A stretch of DNA of 64,000 nucleotides from assembly GCA_050014095.1 (NCBI GenBank), contig JBEKDZ010000001.1, positions 404,133 to 468,132 on the forward strand, given 5' to 3'. Every line of letters begins with the position of its first letter. Positions within the stretch are counted from its first letter, which is position 1. Shown here piece after piece: positions 16,716 through 24,948 of this stretch. The notes beneath the pieces were generated by a model. It was not told where the DNA came from. It did not search any database and was given only the letters and a program-made list of their open reading frames with translations. The stretch is from RBG-13-51-18 sp050014095. Lineage in GTDB: Bacteria > Chloroflexota > Dehalococcoidia > Dehalococcoidales > RBG-16-60-22. Position numbers and translations under genes: made by a program.

Positions 16716-18107
16716 ATGAATCAGGCGATAAATCCTACAGCCATCGAACGAATAGTAGCCAACGCGCTGGAGACGCGCTTTGAAAATATCGATGAAGACA
16801 CGCTGGAGACTACCAAATATCGCATTATCGATACGCTGGGCTGCCTGATCGGCGGCGCCACTGATACGGGCAACCTGGAACTGCTAAAACTCCTGAAAGA
16901 ACAGGGCGGTCGGAAGGAAGCCACGATTCTCATTCACGGGGGCAAAGCGCCGGTAGCCAACGCGGCTTTCATAAACTGCATTATGGCGCGCTCCTTCGAT
17001 TTTGAGCCGGTGAGCCCGCTGGTGGACGGCTTTAGCTGTCCGGGGCATATCAGCGGCACTACTATACCAACCGCCCTGACGTTAGCCGAAACGGTCAACG
17101 CCAGCGGCAAAGAGCTGATAACCGCCCTGCTCGTCGGCGACGATATTGCCGCACGTATACTGGCGGGTTCGGGCTTCGGGTTTTCTCTGGGATGGGACGG
17201 TGTGGGCACAGTCAATACCTTCGGCGTGACAGCCATTGCCGGTCGTCTCCTCGGACTGGATAAAATTAAATTAAGAAACGCTTTCGGCATCGCCTTAAAC
17301 CAGCTTGGTACTACCTTCCAATCGTTCTGGGACGGCACCACTGCCTTTAAACTGCCGCAGGGATTAGCCGCGAGGGGCGGGATAACGTCAGCGCAGCTAG
17401 CTAAAGCGGGCTGGACGGGACCGGAGGACGCGCTTTTCAGCAAATTCGGCTACTATAAGATGTTCACCGAGGGCTGCCAAAGGCCGGAGGCATTGACCAA
17501 AGACCTCGGCAAGAAATATTATTACGACGGCACGATAAAGCCCTACCCCTGCTGCCGCATCCTCCACGCTGCCATCGATTGCGTGTTGACGCTAATAAAA
17601 AAATACAACTTTATAGCTGATGATATAGAGTCAGTCAATCTCGAGGTAGCGCCGGGCGGCGTCGACCATGTCGTTGGGCGACCCTTTAAAATCGGCCCCT
17701 TCCCGCACGGCAATGCCGCTTTCAACTACGAATATGTGGTGGCGACAGCTTTTTTGTTCGGCAGCGTCAAACCGGAGCACATGACCGAGTCCGCGATACG
17801 TAATCCACAGGTAGCCGAGTTTATCAAGAAAATAAAGCTTACAGCCGCCAAAGACGTAGAGTTTGAAAAAGCGAGGATGACGGTGACCTTGAAAGACGGA
17901 CGAAAACCAACCGAGACCGTGACCAAAGTTAAGGGCGACTCGGTAAATAATCCCATGACCCACGATGATATTCTAGCCAAGTTCTGGGTAAACGTAGAAT
18001 TTTCAAAAAAAATAAGTAAAAAGAAAGCCGCACAACTTTTAGATACATTACTGAATCTGGAAAAAGTGGACAGTGTTAAGAAGCTGATACCGCTGCTGGT
18101 TGCGTAA
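16716..18107 (+). CDS. MmgE/PrpD family protein (2-methylcitrate dehydratase-like)
   Basis: A 463-residue member of the family that includes 2-methylcitrate dehydratase PrpD and iminodisuccinate epimerase. Family features are the N-terminal helical domain with DTLGCLIGGA, NAAFINCIMARSFDFEP near residue 85, HISGTTIPTAL near 110, AGRLLGL..NAFGIA near 180 and KPYPCCRILHAAID near residue 272. GGAGG precedes the ATG. It follows the enolase-superfamily gene at 20 bases. PrpD acts in propionate oxidation, but members are broad in substrate, so an isomerase or dehydratase step on a hydroxy acid is the safest reading. Confidence 0.86.
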   Translation: MNQAINPTAIERIVANALETRFENIDEDTLETTKYRIIDTLGCLIGGATDTGNLELLKLLKEQGGRKEATILIHGGKAPVANAAFINCIMARSFDFEPVSPLVDGFSCPGHISGTTIPTALTLAETVNASGKELITALLVGDDIAARILAGSGFGFSLGWDGVGTVNTFGVTAIAGRLLGLDKIKLRNAFGIALNQLGTTFQSFWDGTTAFKLPQGLAARGGITSAQLAKAGWTGPEDALFSKFGYYKMFTEGCQRPEALTKDLGKKYYYDGTIKPYPCCRILHAAIDCVLTLIKKYNFIADDIESVNLEVAPGGVDHVVGRPFKIGPFPHGNAAFNYEYVVATAFLFGSVKPEHMTESAIRNPQVAEFIKKIKLTAAKDVEFEKARMTVTLKDGRKPTETVTKVKGDSVNNPMTHDDILAKFWVNVEFSKKISKKKAAQLLDTLLNLEKVDSVKKLIPLLVA

Positions 18108-18126
18108 AAAACTATTACGAATTAGA

Positions 18127-18228
18127 GTCATTGCGAGGGCGAAGCCCGTGGCAATCTCTGTGATAGATTTATTCCAATAATAGGGATTGCCACGCCTCCC
18201 GACTGTGGTCGGGATGGCTCGCAATGAC
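18127..18228. repeat. GTCATTGCGAGG palindromic repeat, copy 1
   Basis: Begins GTCATTGCGAGGGCGAAG and ends CTCGCAATGAC, with GTGGCAATCTC/GGGATTGCCAC inside, so the ~102 bases fold back on themselves. Near-identical ends occur at 21433-21541 and 22766-22848. A MITE-like interspersed element; no coding capacity. Confidence 0.85.
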
Positions 18229-18237
18229 ATTTTTCCC

Positions 18238-18636
18238 TTATTTTCTCTCCACCAGCTCAATCAAAACGTTCTCCGCGGCGGAGGGGTGGACGAAGGCTAT
18301 TTTAGCGTCGGGGAGCACCATCGGCTCTTCGTTCTGGAGCTTTTTACCCTGCGCTTTTAGCGTCTTCATCTCTTTGACGATATCGTCGGTGGCGAAGGAT
18401 ACGTGGTGGAGTCCCCCACCCTTTTCCTCGAGAAACTTGGAGAAGCTATTGCCCCTTTTTAAAGGCGCGAATAGTTCCAGGTGGATATCACCTAAAGCCA
18501 TCATGACCGAGGTGAATTCCCCGCCTGGACCGTCTCTCTTCTCTAGCACTTTAAAACCGAACATATCGGCGTAAGATTTGGCGGCTTTATCGACATCCTT
18601 AACAACTACCGCTATATGGTCGATTTTCTGTAGCAT
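18238..18636 (-). CDS. Methylmalonyl-CoA epimerase-like VOC-fold protein
   Basis: A 132-residue vicinal-oxygen-chelate protein with two beta-alpha-beta-beta-beta modules. IDHIAVVVKDVDKA at the start and GGGLHHVSFATDDI near residue 77 supply the paired metal histidines, with ELF near 55 and the Glu of LIELVERK near the end; this pattern and the length fit methylmalonyl-CoA epimerase. That enzyme interconverts R and S methylmalonyl-CoA in propionate metabolism. The ATG at 18636 has GGAGGAG upstream; longer in-frame starts lack one. The MmgE/PrpD gene ends just before, on the other strand. The exact substrate could be another CoA ester or acid. Confidence 0.82.
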   Translation of the reverse strand: MLQKIDHIAVVVKDVDKAAKSYADMFGFKVLEKRDGPGGEFTSVMMALGDIHLELFAPLKRGNSFSKFLEEKGGGLHHVSFATDDIVKEMKTLKAQGKKLQNEEPMVLPDAKIAFVHPSAAENVLIELVERK

Positions 18637-18650
18637 TTTAGCTCCTCCTC

Positions 18651-18776
18651 GTTTCTTCTCCTCTCCCTCGATGGGTTCATCCTGAAGGTTCACCCTGAAG
18701 GGAGAGGCCAGGGTGAGGGTGATACTCCAGCTTACCCCTCACCTTAATCCTCTCCCACAAGGGGAGAGGAAACTTC
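18651..18776. repeat. CTCTCCC/GGGAGAG-rich intergenic repeat
   Basis: Contains CTCTCCCTCGATGGG, GGGAGAGGCCAGGGTGAGGG, CCCTCACCTTAATCCTCTCCC and GGGGAGAGG, which pair with one another in several ways. The type resembles the pyrC-pyrK spacer. It separates two same-strand genes. Confidence 0.55.
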
Positions 18777-19715
18777 TTAGAACGGAAAAATAGCGGGTAA
18801 ATCGTGGACTTTATTCTTGGTCAATGTCGACGGCATAGCTTCGACGAGCTCTTCTACTGTCCAGCGGCCGTCCTTCCAGAGCACCTGCTCTAAAGGCGGC
18901 GGGTCGACGAAGATGCCAATATGGCCGTGCCATACCTCGAAGACACAGCCATTAACATTATCGGCTTTTTCCGAGGCTAGATAGACAACCAAGCCAGCGA
19001 TATCTTCCGGCTGGTTAAGTTCCAGCATTTGCTTCAAGCGCCGTTCGGCAAGCTCGGCGCCCCACATCTTTATCCAGGCTTCCTTGAGTCCCTTTTCCTT
19101 CACCATCTCAATAAAGCCCCGCGTGCCGGCTACCGGGCGGATAACGTTACAGGTGACACCATAACGCTGCATGTCCCTCGCAACAGTGCGCGTGAGTCCA
19201 ACGATACCCTCTTTAGCGGCGCTGTAGTTGGCTTGCCCCATGTTGCCCAGTCCGGCGTGAGAAGAGGTGTTGATGATGCGACCGTAGTTTTGCTGTCGCA
19301 TCACCCGGCAGGCGGCTCGGGTGCAATAGAAAGTGCCACTTAAATTGACCTGAATGACCGATTCCCACTCCTCATCGGTGGTGTTGTATATCATGCGGTC
19401 GCGATTAAATCCGGCATTATTGACGAGTATATCGAGTCGCCCGAAGCTGTCGAGGGCGGTCTTGATGATGCTTTCCGCCCCCTCCACGACCGCCACACTG
19501 GCATAGCTAGGAACTGCCTGTCCGCCACCTTTTTTTATATCGGCAACCACCTCATCGGCGGGACTATGGGAAACGCCAGAGCCATCGGTAGCCGCACCCA
19601 GGTCATTGACTACTACTTTAGCGCCCTGGGCAGCCATTGCTATAGCCTCGGCGCGACCCAACCCTTTGCCCGCCCCCGTCACCACCGCCACTTTTCCCTT
19701 TAGTAAATCACCCAT
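18777..19715 (-). CDS. Short-chain dehydrogenase (MFE-2/hydroxyacyl-CoA dehydrogenase-like)
   Basis: A 312-residue SDR. The Rossmann motif is VTGAGKGLGRAEA (residues 13-25), followed by NNAG near 98, the catalytic Ser in NTSSHAG near 148 and YSAAK near 162. VNDLGAATDGSG after the second strand is the diagnostic sequence of the peroxisomal-type multifunctional enzyme hydroxyacyl-CoA dehydrogenases, suggesting 3-hydroxyacyl-CoA oxidation. A C-terminal extension of about 55 residues follows the SDR core. Neighbours are a CoA-transferase, thiolase and HMG-CoA-synthase-like protein on the same strand, which supports a CoA-ester catabolic role. Confidence 0.88.
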   Translation of the reverse strand: MGDLLKGKVAVVTGAGKGLGRAEAIAMAAQGAKVVVNDLGAATDGSGVSHSPADEVVADIKKGGGQAVPSYASVAVVEGAESIIKTALDSFGRLDILVNNAGFNRDRMIYNTTDEEWESVIQVNLSGTFYCTRAACRVMRQQNYGRIINTSSHAGLGNMGQANYSAAKEGIVGLTRTVARDMQRYGVTCNVIRPVAGTRGFIEMVKEKGLKEAWIKMWGAELAERRLKQMLELNQPEDIAGLVVYLASEKADNVNGCVFEVWHGHIGIFVDPPPLEQVLWKDGRWTVEELVEAMPSTLTKNKVHDLPAIFPF

Positions 19716-19735
19716 AACTGCCTCCTTATCTTAAC

Positions 19736-19798
19736 TGTCATTCTAGAGTCCCCCGATTATCCTTTTATCCATCGGGGGACGAAGAATCCGGGGTGGTG
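19736..19798. repeat. Palindromic repeat left of the GIY-YIG gene
   Basis: Runs from TGTCATTCTAGAGTCCCC to GAAGAATCCGGGGTGG. The ends are the inverted counterpart of the repeat at 20131-20190 (CCACCAGATTCTTC ... AGAATGACA), so the two bracket the GIY-YIG gene. Confidence 0.65.
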
Positions 19799-19802
19799 GC
19801 CT

Positions 19803-20090
19803 TTATTCTTTCATTTCCGTTTCAAGCCAGGCTTCACTCAAGTCTTCCCACTTAGGATTCATCGTTTTTATCAACTCTACCTTCTTACTCCTAAGCAAAC
19901 CTTTTATTTGTTTTTCCCGTGTGATGGCTACTGTTACATCTCCGGTGGATTCAAAATATACGAGCCTCGTAATATTACATCTTTTAGTAAACCCCTCGAT
20001 TAGCTTATTTTTATACTGGTAAACACGACGCTCTAGGTCGTTAGTTACTCCGGTATATAAGGCGCCGCGTTTGTTCGAGAGGATATACAC
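19803..20090 (-). CDS. Single-domain GIY-YIG endonuclease-like protein
   Basis: A 95-residue member of the small GIY-YIG family (YhbQ-like group). VYILSNKRGALYTGVTNDLERRV carries the GIY and YIG motifs and the catalytic Arg; FTKRCNITRLVYFE and REKQIKGLLRSKKVELI follow, and NPKWEDL closes the domain as is usual. The frame opens at a GTG (20090); upstream codons KEYY continue the family sequence but lack an ATG, so the N-terminus may be slightly truncated or start at a non-standard codon. It is enclosed by inverted copies of an intergenic repeat. Confidence 0.85.
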   Translation of the reverse strand: MYILSNKRGALYTGVTNDLERRVYQYKNKLIEGFTKRCNITRLVYFESTGDVTVAITREKQIKGLLRSKKVELIKTMNPKWEDLSEAWLETEMKE

Positions 20091-20130
20091 GTAATATTCT
20101 TTCAGATTTGTTCCAGGGTTTTTTTACCCT

Positions 20131-20190
20131 ACCCCACCAGATTCTTCGTGGAGTTTACACTGAACAAAGCGAATGTGCTCCAGAATGACA
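20131..20190. repeat. Palindromic repeat right of the GIY-YIG gene
   Basis: CCACCAGATTCTTCGTGGAG ... CAGAATGACA, inverted relative to the element at 19736-19798. Matching end segments are CCACC/GGTGG, ATTCTTC/GAAGAAT and AGAATGACA/TGTCATTCT. Confidence 0.65.
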
Positions 20191-20194
20191 AATA

Positions 20195-21409
20195 TTACGC
20201 AATGATTCCCTTATCCTTTAAAGCGGTGATTTCGTCCCAGCTCATGCCGAGCACGCCGGTAAGGATTTCCTCCGTGTGCTGGCCGAACTCCGGGGCGGTG
20301 TTACGCACGGTGGTGGGGGTTTTACTGAACTGCCACGGGGGCATGATTACCTTGAGCTTCCGCCCTGCCGGGTGGTCGATTTCGCGAAAATAGGTGTCCG
20401 CCCAGGGGGTGGGGTCGTTAGCGACCTCGGCGGGGGTTTTAACCATCGTCCAGATAACGTTCTCTTTAGCCAGTCGCTCCGCCCATTCCTGCATGGTCTT
20501 AGACTTAAAGACTTTATCCAGAATCTTGATAAGCTCCCTATTATTATCCATACGCTTTTCATGGGTGGCGTATCGGGGGTTGTGCTCCAGTTTGCCTAGC
20601 TCCAGCGCTTTGCAAATGCCCTCCCAATACCTATCGCCCTGAATGCAGGCGAGCTGTATCCAGCGCCCATCCGAGCACTCATAACTGTTAAAGATGGGGT
20701 TGCTCTGGTTCAAGCGGGAAATACGCCCGTATTCCAGGCCGGTAGCTAGCACCGAGGAAAGCACGATACCCATTGACCATATCCCACCGCCCACTAAAGA
20801 AACGCAGACCTCCTGGCCTTCGCCGGTACGCTCGCGATGGAATAAAGCCATCATTATCGCACAGGCGGCGTACATGCCGGTGGTATTATCCCCGAAGCCC
20901 GGCACCTGGAAGGGCAAAGACGTACCCGGTTCGCCTAAGGACGCCATCACGCCGCTGCGCGCCCAGTAGCCGACGAAGTCGTAAGCACCGACGTCTTTCT
21001 CCGGACCGTGAAGTCCGTAGCCAGAGAGATGAGTATATATGATTTTGGGATTTAACTTGGAAATATCTTTATATTCCAGTCCCAACTCTTTAAGCGCGTG
21101 GGGACGGAAGTTACAAACAAATACATCCGATTTTTCCACCAGCTTATATAAAATATCCCGTCCTTCAGGCTTCTTTAAGTCCAATGTGATGCCCTTTTTA
21201 TTCAGGTTATAGAACTCGAGGACGTAGTTGATATCGTAAACCGGCACGTTGCCGCTGATTTTTAAAATACCGCGGGTCTGGTCACCGCCTTGAGTACGCT
21301 CCACCTTAATGACTTCAGCGCCCATATCCGCCAGGATACGGCAGGTTACTGGCGCCAGACCCGCCTCGCTGACATCGAGCACCCGGATGCCTTCAAGAGC
21401 CATCTTCAT
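20195..21409 (-). CDS. CaiB/BaiF family III CoA-transferase
   Basis: A 404-residue family III CoA-transferase, which moves CoA between carboxylic acids by an aspartyl-CoA intermediate. The N-terminus LEGIRVLDVSEAGLAPVTCR and AEVIKVERTQGGDQTRG are standard; the likely catalytic Asp is in GFGDNTTGMYAA near residue 177. FVCNFRPHALKELGL and HLSGYG are also family hallmarks. The ATG at 21409 follows GGGAGG by eight bases. It is in line with the thiolase and the HMG-CoA-synthase-like gene upstream. Probable role: activating a substrate acid by CoA transfer. Confidence 0.9.
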   Translation of the reverse strand: MKMALEGIRVLDVSEAGLAPVTCRILADMGAEVIKVERTQGGDQTRGILKISGNVPVYDINYVLEFYNLNKKGITLDLKKPEGRDILYKLVEKSDVFVCNFRPHALKELGLEYKDISKLNPKIIYTHLSGYGLHGPEKDVGAYDFVGYWARSGVMASLGEPGTSLPFQVPGFGDNTTGMYAACAIMMALFHRERTGEGQEVCVSLVGGGIWSMGIVLSSVLATGLEYGRISRLNQSNPIFNSYECSDGRWIQLACIQGDRYWEGICKALELGKLEHNPRYATHEKRMDNNRELIKILDKVFKSKTMQEWAERLAKENVIWTMVKTPAEVANDPTPWADTYFREIDHPAGRKLKVIMPPWQFSKTPTTVRNTAPEFGQHTEEILTGVLGMSWDEITALKDKGIIA

Positions 21410-21432
21410 CGGCAATACCTCCCAACGGTACT

Positions 21433-21541
21433 GTCATTGCGAGGAGTACGTTCGCTACGCTCAGTATAAACTCCACGACGTGGCAATCTCATTCGCTGTT
21501 TAAGTCCAAGTTAGGGATTGCCACGCTTCGCTCGCAATGAC
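21433..21541. repeat. GTCATTGCGAGG palindromic repeat, copy 2
   Basis: Starts GTCATTGCGAGG and ends CTCGCAATGAC, with GTGGCAATCTC and GGGATTGCCACGC inside. Fills nearly the whole gap between thiolase and CoA-transferase. Confidence 0.85.
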
Positions 21542-21549
21542 GGTCTTTT

Positions 21550-22740
21550 TTATTTTTCATTTCCGACAATATTACAGCTACAGACGCCAGTGCCAGCGTT
21601 CCCACCGAGGTTGTGGGTCAAACCAAGACGCGGATTTTTCACCTGCCGTGGTCCGGCTTTGCCCTGGAGCTGCTTATAGACCTCATACATCATCCTTAAG
21701 CCGCTGGCGCCCAAGGGATGCCCGAAGCATTTGAGTCCGCCGTCGGTGTTCACCGGCAGCTCATCTTTGAGCGTGAATGTGCCGGCTTCGATGTCTTCCC
21801 GTGCTCGCCCGCGCTGACTGAAGCCCAGGTCTTCATAGACAATCATCTCGTGGATACTGAAACAGTCGTGCACCTCGGCGCAGCTGATTTCTTGACGCGG
21901 ATTTTTAATGCCAGCTTCCGCGTACGCCGCTTTAGAGCCGCGGACGTTTTCCTCCATGTGGGTAAAATCATAATCCTGCATCATCGCGCCCTGACGGGCA
22001 CCTACCGTAATCTGTAAAGCCTTGATATAAATGGGGTCGGGGCGGAATTTCTTGGCCATATCGGCGCGGGTAATCACTGCCACCGCGGCGCCATCGCTAA
22101 CGCCGCAGCAATCGTAAAGTCCCAGCGGCCAGGCGATAATCGGTGCGTTTACCACCTGCTCAATCGTCAGCTCATTCTGGAAATGCGCTTTGGGATTGAG
22201 ACTGCCGTTATGGTGGTTCTTCACAGCTATTTGCGCTAAGAGTCTCTTGCCATCCTCCGGTTTGATATTGTAATCGTGGAAATACCGCGTCGCCAGGTAG
22301 GCGAAGGAAGCCGGGGCACTATAGCCGGGGCCGATGCCCGAGCTGCCGTCCTGATTATCCCCAACAATGCTGGGACCTTTAACTCCCGTCGCACCGGAGT
22401 CCTTAAGTTTTTCCACACCAACCGCCAGGGCGATATCACAAACGCCGGCGGCTACCGCATAGCTGGCTGCCCGCATCGCTTCCGAGCCTGTAGCGCACAT
22501 GTTTTCCACCCTGGTCATTGGTATATACTGGAGCTGGAGGGGTGAGAGGGTAATGGCGGAGACACCGGAAAAAACCGTGCCAATCCAGGCTGCCTGGACG
22601 TCTTTAGGCTCGATACCGGCATCCTCGAAAGCCTCGTAGGCGGCTTCAACAATAAGGTCTTCCACCCCTTTATCCCACCGCTCCCCGAACTTGGTGCAGC
22701 CCATACCTACGATGGCGACTTTATCTTTGATACCTTCCAT
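21550..22740 (-). CDS. Thiolase (SCP-x/lipid-transfer-like acetyl-CoA acetyltransferase)
   Basis: A 396-residue thiolase of the SCP-x-like group. The nucleophilic Cys lies in RVENMCATGSEAMRAA near residue 85; the catalytic His is in CFGHPLGASG near 345 and the second Cys region in GTGVCSCNIV at the end. The N-terminus KVAIVGMGCTKFGERWD is typical. The ATG at 22740 has AGGAGG upstream. In archaea and several bacteria such thiolases form complexes with an HMG-CoA-synthase-like protein and a DUF35 zinc protein; exactly such a fusion is encoded just upstream (22854-24275), so the two gene products probably work together. Confidence 0.9.
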   Translation of the reverse strand: MEGIKDKVAIVGMGCTKFGERWDKGVEDLIVEAAYEAFEDAGIEPKDVQAAWIGTVFSGVSAITLSPLQLQYIPMTRVENMCATGSEAMRAASYAVAAGVCDIALAVGVEKLKDSGATGVKGPSIVGDNQDGSSGIGPGYSAPASFAYLATRYFHDYNIKPEDGKRLLAQIAVKNHHNGSLNPKAHFQNELTIEQVVNAPIIAWPLGLYDCCGVSDGAAVAVITRADMAKKFRPDPIYIKALQITVGARQGAMMQDYDFTHMEENVRGSKAAYAEAGIKNPRQEISCAEVHDCFSIHEMIVYEDLGFSQRGRAREDIEAGTFTLKDELPVNTDGGLKCFGHPLGASGLRMMYEVYKQLQGKAGPRQVKNPRLGLTHNLGGNAGTGVCSCNIVGNEK

Positions 22741-22765
22741 TTTTACCTGCCTCCTATATTTTCCC

Positions 22766-22848
22766 GTCATTGCGAGGGCGAAGCCCGTGGCAATCTCTAT
22801 CTTTGCTTACTTCAATCATGGGGATTGCCACGCTACGCTCGCAATGAC
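22766..22848. repeat. GTCATTGCGAGG palindromic repeat, copy 3
   Basis: Shorter copy (83 bases): GTCATTGCGAGGGCGAAG to CTCGCAATGAC, with GTGGCAATCTC/GGGATTGCCAC pairing. Lies between the HMG-CoA-synthase-like gene and the thiolase gene. Confidence 0.85.
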
Positions 22849-22853
22849 AGCCC

Positions 22854-24275
22854 CTATTCAACCGGTTTAGCCTTCCAGAAATAGTTATGGATGCCGCGAC
22901 TGGTAAACATTTTCCGGAAGGTCATCTCCATCATCATCCCGACCTTTATTTTATCGACATCGCAGTCGGTAAACTCACATATCAACCTGCCCCCACCTTC
23001 GAAGTCGATAACACCATTAACGCCGGGTGGATGAAGGGTCGGCTGGAGCTGGTCGACGGAATAGGTGAATAGCTTCGCCTTTTTATCGGAGAATTTATAT
23101 GGCTCGAACTCATCTTTAGCCTGGCACTTGACGCATACCCGCACCGTCTGCCCGATTTGATTCATCTGCGGTGTGCCGCATTTCTTACACTTAACACCGG
23201 TGAGGGACATGATGGTTTTTCTTTCCCGCCACCGACTCTGCAGAGAAATAGCCGTACGCTCCGGCAGGGTCGAAGCCTCCACCGGGACGAGACCCCGCCA
23301 GGTGAGGTACTGGCCGTAACTGATAGCGGTTTTGCCCGCCAATTGGTTAGAAATAACAGGTTTTTTCTGAAACTTTTTAATTTCATCGGTAGCACGGAGG
23401 ATAAAGGCATCGGCACCGTCGCCGTAACCCACGAAGAGGATTCTATCGCCCGGTTTGGCTTTTTCGAGGGCTGCCGCGAGCATCAAAAGCGTCGCCGCCG
23501 TGCCCGTATTACCGATATCGGAGTAAAGCGGGTCCTGTACCTGTGTCTTTTCCAGCTTGAGTCGCCTTGCCAGAGCTGCGTGCTGGCGGACATCGGAGGC
23601 GTAATAGACAACGCTCGCAAAATCGCTGATGTTGAGTTTATACTTTTTCAGCAGCCCAGTTACAGCCGACTGCATCGTTGGCAGATACCCCATCTCATCG
23701 ATAAAGCGGCCTTCGGCGGAGCGGGGGAATTTATCTTCATCGGTACGCCAGAGGTCGGTAAAATCGTTGTATATTGAATAGCTGCCTTCAATTTCGGCAA
23801 TGACTTTTTCCGTGCCGAGCATTATAGCGGCCGCGCCATCGCCGAGGGTCTGCTCCAGCGCACCTTTAGCCGCACCCTGGCGCGTATCCGCCGCCACCAC
23901 CATCATCCTTTTTACCGAGGCTGCCTTAATGGCGTCGATAGCGGCCTTTAAAGCCGCCGTCCCTGACCGCAGCGAATCCGTAAAGTCCGCCGCGTGGCAC
24001 TCTTCCTCAAGGTCAGCCGCGCTTGTTACAATAGCCGCCGACATTTTTTCCCGATACGGCGCCGTGGTCGTCGCCAGGAACAGTCCATCAGCTAACGCAT
24101 TATTCCGATTTAAGCAGTCAAGCGCAGCCGTTACCGCCATCGTTATAGTATCCTCATCATAACCAGCCACGGCTTTAGCGCCTCCCGCGCTCCGGCTGCC
24201 CCACATTTTGCCTATTTCCTCCCGGTTAAGCCGGTAGATGGGAACGTAAACCCCAATCGATGTTATACCTGCCAT
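22854..24275 (-). CDS. HMG-CoA synthase-like protein fused to DUF35 (zinc ribbon/OB-fold), active-site Cys absent
   Basis: A 473-residue fusion. Residues 1-340 resemble HMG-CoA synthase (SIGVYVPIYRL, GDGAAAIMLG, GNTGTAATLL, GDRILFVGYGDGAD). The conserved acyl-accepting cysteine before GTAAL is missing: DSLRSGTAAL places Leu102 where Cys is expected. From residue 360 comes a DUF35 module, with zinc ligands C363-x2-C366 and C381-x2-C384 and then an OB-fold. In archaea the DUF35 protein bridges thiolase and HMG-CoA synthase; here it is covalently joined, and the thiolase is the next gene. The domain may therefore act as a scaffold or a non-canonical Claisen partner. Start ATG is followed by the usual AGITSIGVY. 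Confidence 0.86.
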   Translation of the reverse strand: MAGITSIGVYVPIYRLNREEIGKMWGSRSAGGAKAVAGYDEDTITMAVTAALDCLNRNNALADGLFLATTTAPYREKMSAAIVTSAADLEEECHAADFTDSLRSGTAALKAAIDAIKAASVKRMMVVAADTRQGAAKGALEQTLGDGAAAIMLGTEKVIAEIEGSYSIYNDFTDLWRTDEDKFPRSAEGRFIDEMGYLPTMQSAVTGLLKKYKLNISDFASVVYYASDVRQHAALARRLKLEKTQVQDPLYSDIGNTGTAATLLMLAAALEKAKPGDRILFVGYGDGADAFILRATDEIKKFQKKPVISNQLAGKTAISYGQYLTWRGLVPVEASTLPERTAISLQSRWRERKTIMSLTGVKCKKCGTPQMNQIGQTVRVCVKCQAKDEFEPYKFSDKKAKLFTYSVDQLQPTLHPPGVNGVIDFEGGGRLICEFTDCDVDKIKVGMMMEMTFRKMFTSRGIHNYFWKAKPVE

Positions 24276-24393
24276 CTTCCCGTTTTTCCTTTCTTTTTAC
24301 GTGCTGTTTTATCCAATACCTTGAATATTTGGGCAAAGCTGATTGACTCTTGAACACATAGAAAATCGGCCAAATGTATTTTCTACAATAGAT

Positions 24394-24422
24394 ATCTTAT
24401 GCTGTAGGATAAAGAGTGTCAA
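24394..24422 (-). promoter_or_regulatory. Promoter of the HMG-CoA-synthase-like/thiolase operon
   Basis: Minus strand TTGACA (24417-24422), 17-base spacer, TAAGAT (24394-24399). Directed into the gene ending at 22854. It overlaps the last part of the region after the FTR-rubredoxin gene. Confidence 0.65.
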
Positions 24423-24435
24423 ATTATAGCCAGCA

Positions 24436-24948
24436 TTAAATGAACCGCTCAAAACGGTCTTTTTTAGCTTTACAGATGGGGCAGACCTCCGGCGGGCCAT
24501 CACGGGCGCAAAGGTAGCCGCAAACTTTACACCGCCAGACTGGCAGCGGGAGGGAGACTAGCGTGGCTTTAGGTACATCCGCTTTCTTTGGCTGCCTTTT
24601 ACCCGGCGGTGGTCGTCGCTCCGGGATAGAGCCGATTTTTATCCTCCCCTCCACCACCCCGCTAGATACGTAGAGACTACAATAGCACGAATTATAGTCA
24701 TCAAGGTCAGGGTCGCGGTAATCGCAGGGGCAAATGATATCCAGGTCTTCGTTTTTCACGCCTGAAGCCAGACGGCAGGGGCAGGAGGGATAACCATAGC
24801 GTTTTTCGTTAACCAGCAGTCCTTTTAAAAGCTCGCGGGTCATGGCTGAGTCCGGGTTAAGGTGGTAGCCGGCGGATTCCGCCTCGGTGCGCAGTTTTTG
24901 ATAGAGTTTATCTATCTCGTCCGATGTTACTTCAGCCTGGGCGTTCAT
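24436..24948 (-). CDS. Ferredoxin-thioredoxin reductase catalytic subunit fused to rubredoxin
   Basis: A 170-residue two-domain redox protein. Residues 1-100 match the FTR beta chain: C56-P-C58, C73-P-C75 and C88-Y-C90 supply the 4Fe-4S ligands and the redox-active pair. A Pro/Lys linker (110-128) leads to a rubredoxin-like domain with C140-x2-C143 and C156-x2-C159, which would hold one iron. The fusion suggests electrons reach the FTR disulfide site through a rubredoxin centre instead of a separate ferredoxin. The start ATG overlaps the stop of a glutaredoxin-like gene (TAATG), so that small protein is the probable disulfide substrate. No FTR variable subunit is nearby. Confidence 0.9.
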   Translation of the reverse strand: MNAQAEVTSDEIDKLYQKLRTEAESAGYHLNPDSAMTRELLKGLLVNEKRYGYPSCPCRLASGVKNEDLDIICPCDYRDPDLDDYNSCYCSLYVSSGVVEGRIKIGSIPERRPPPGKRQPKKADVPKATLVSLPLPVWRCKVCGYLCARDGPPEVCPICKAKKDRFERFI

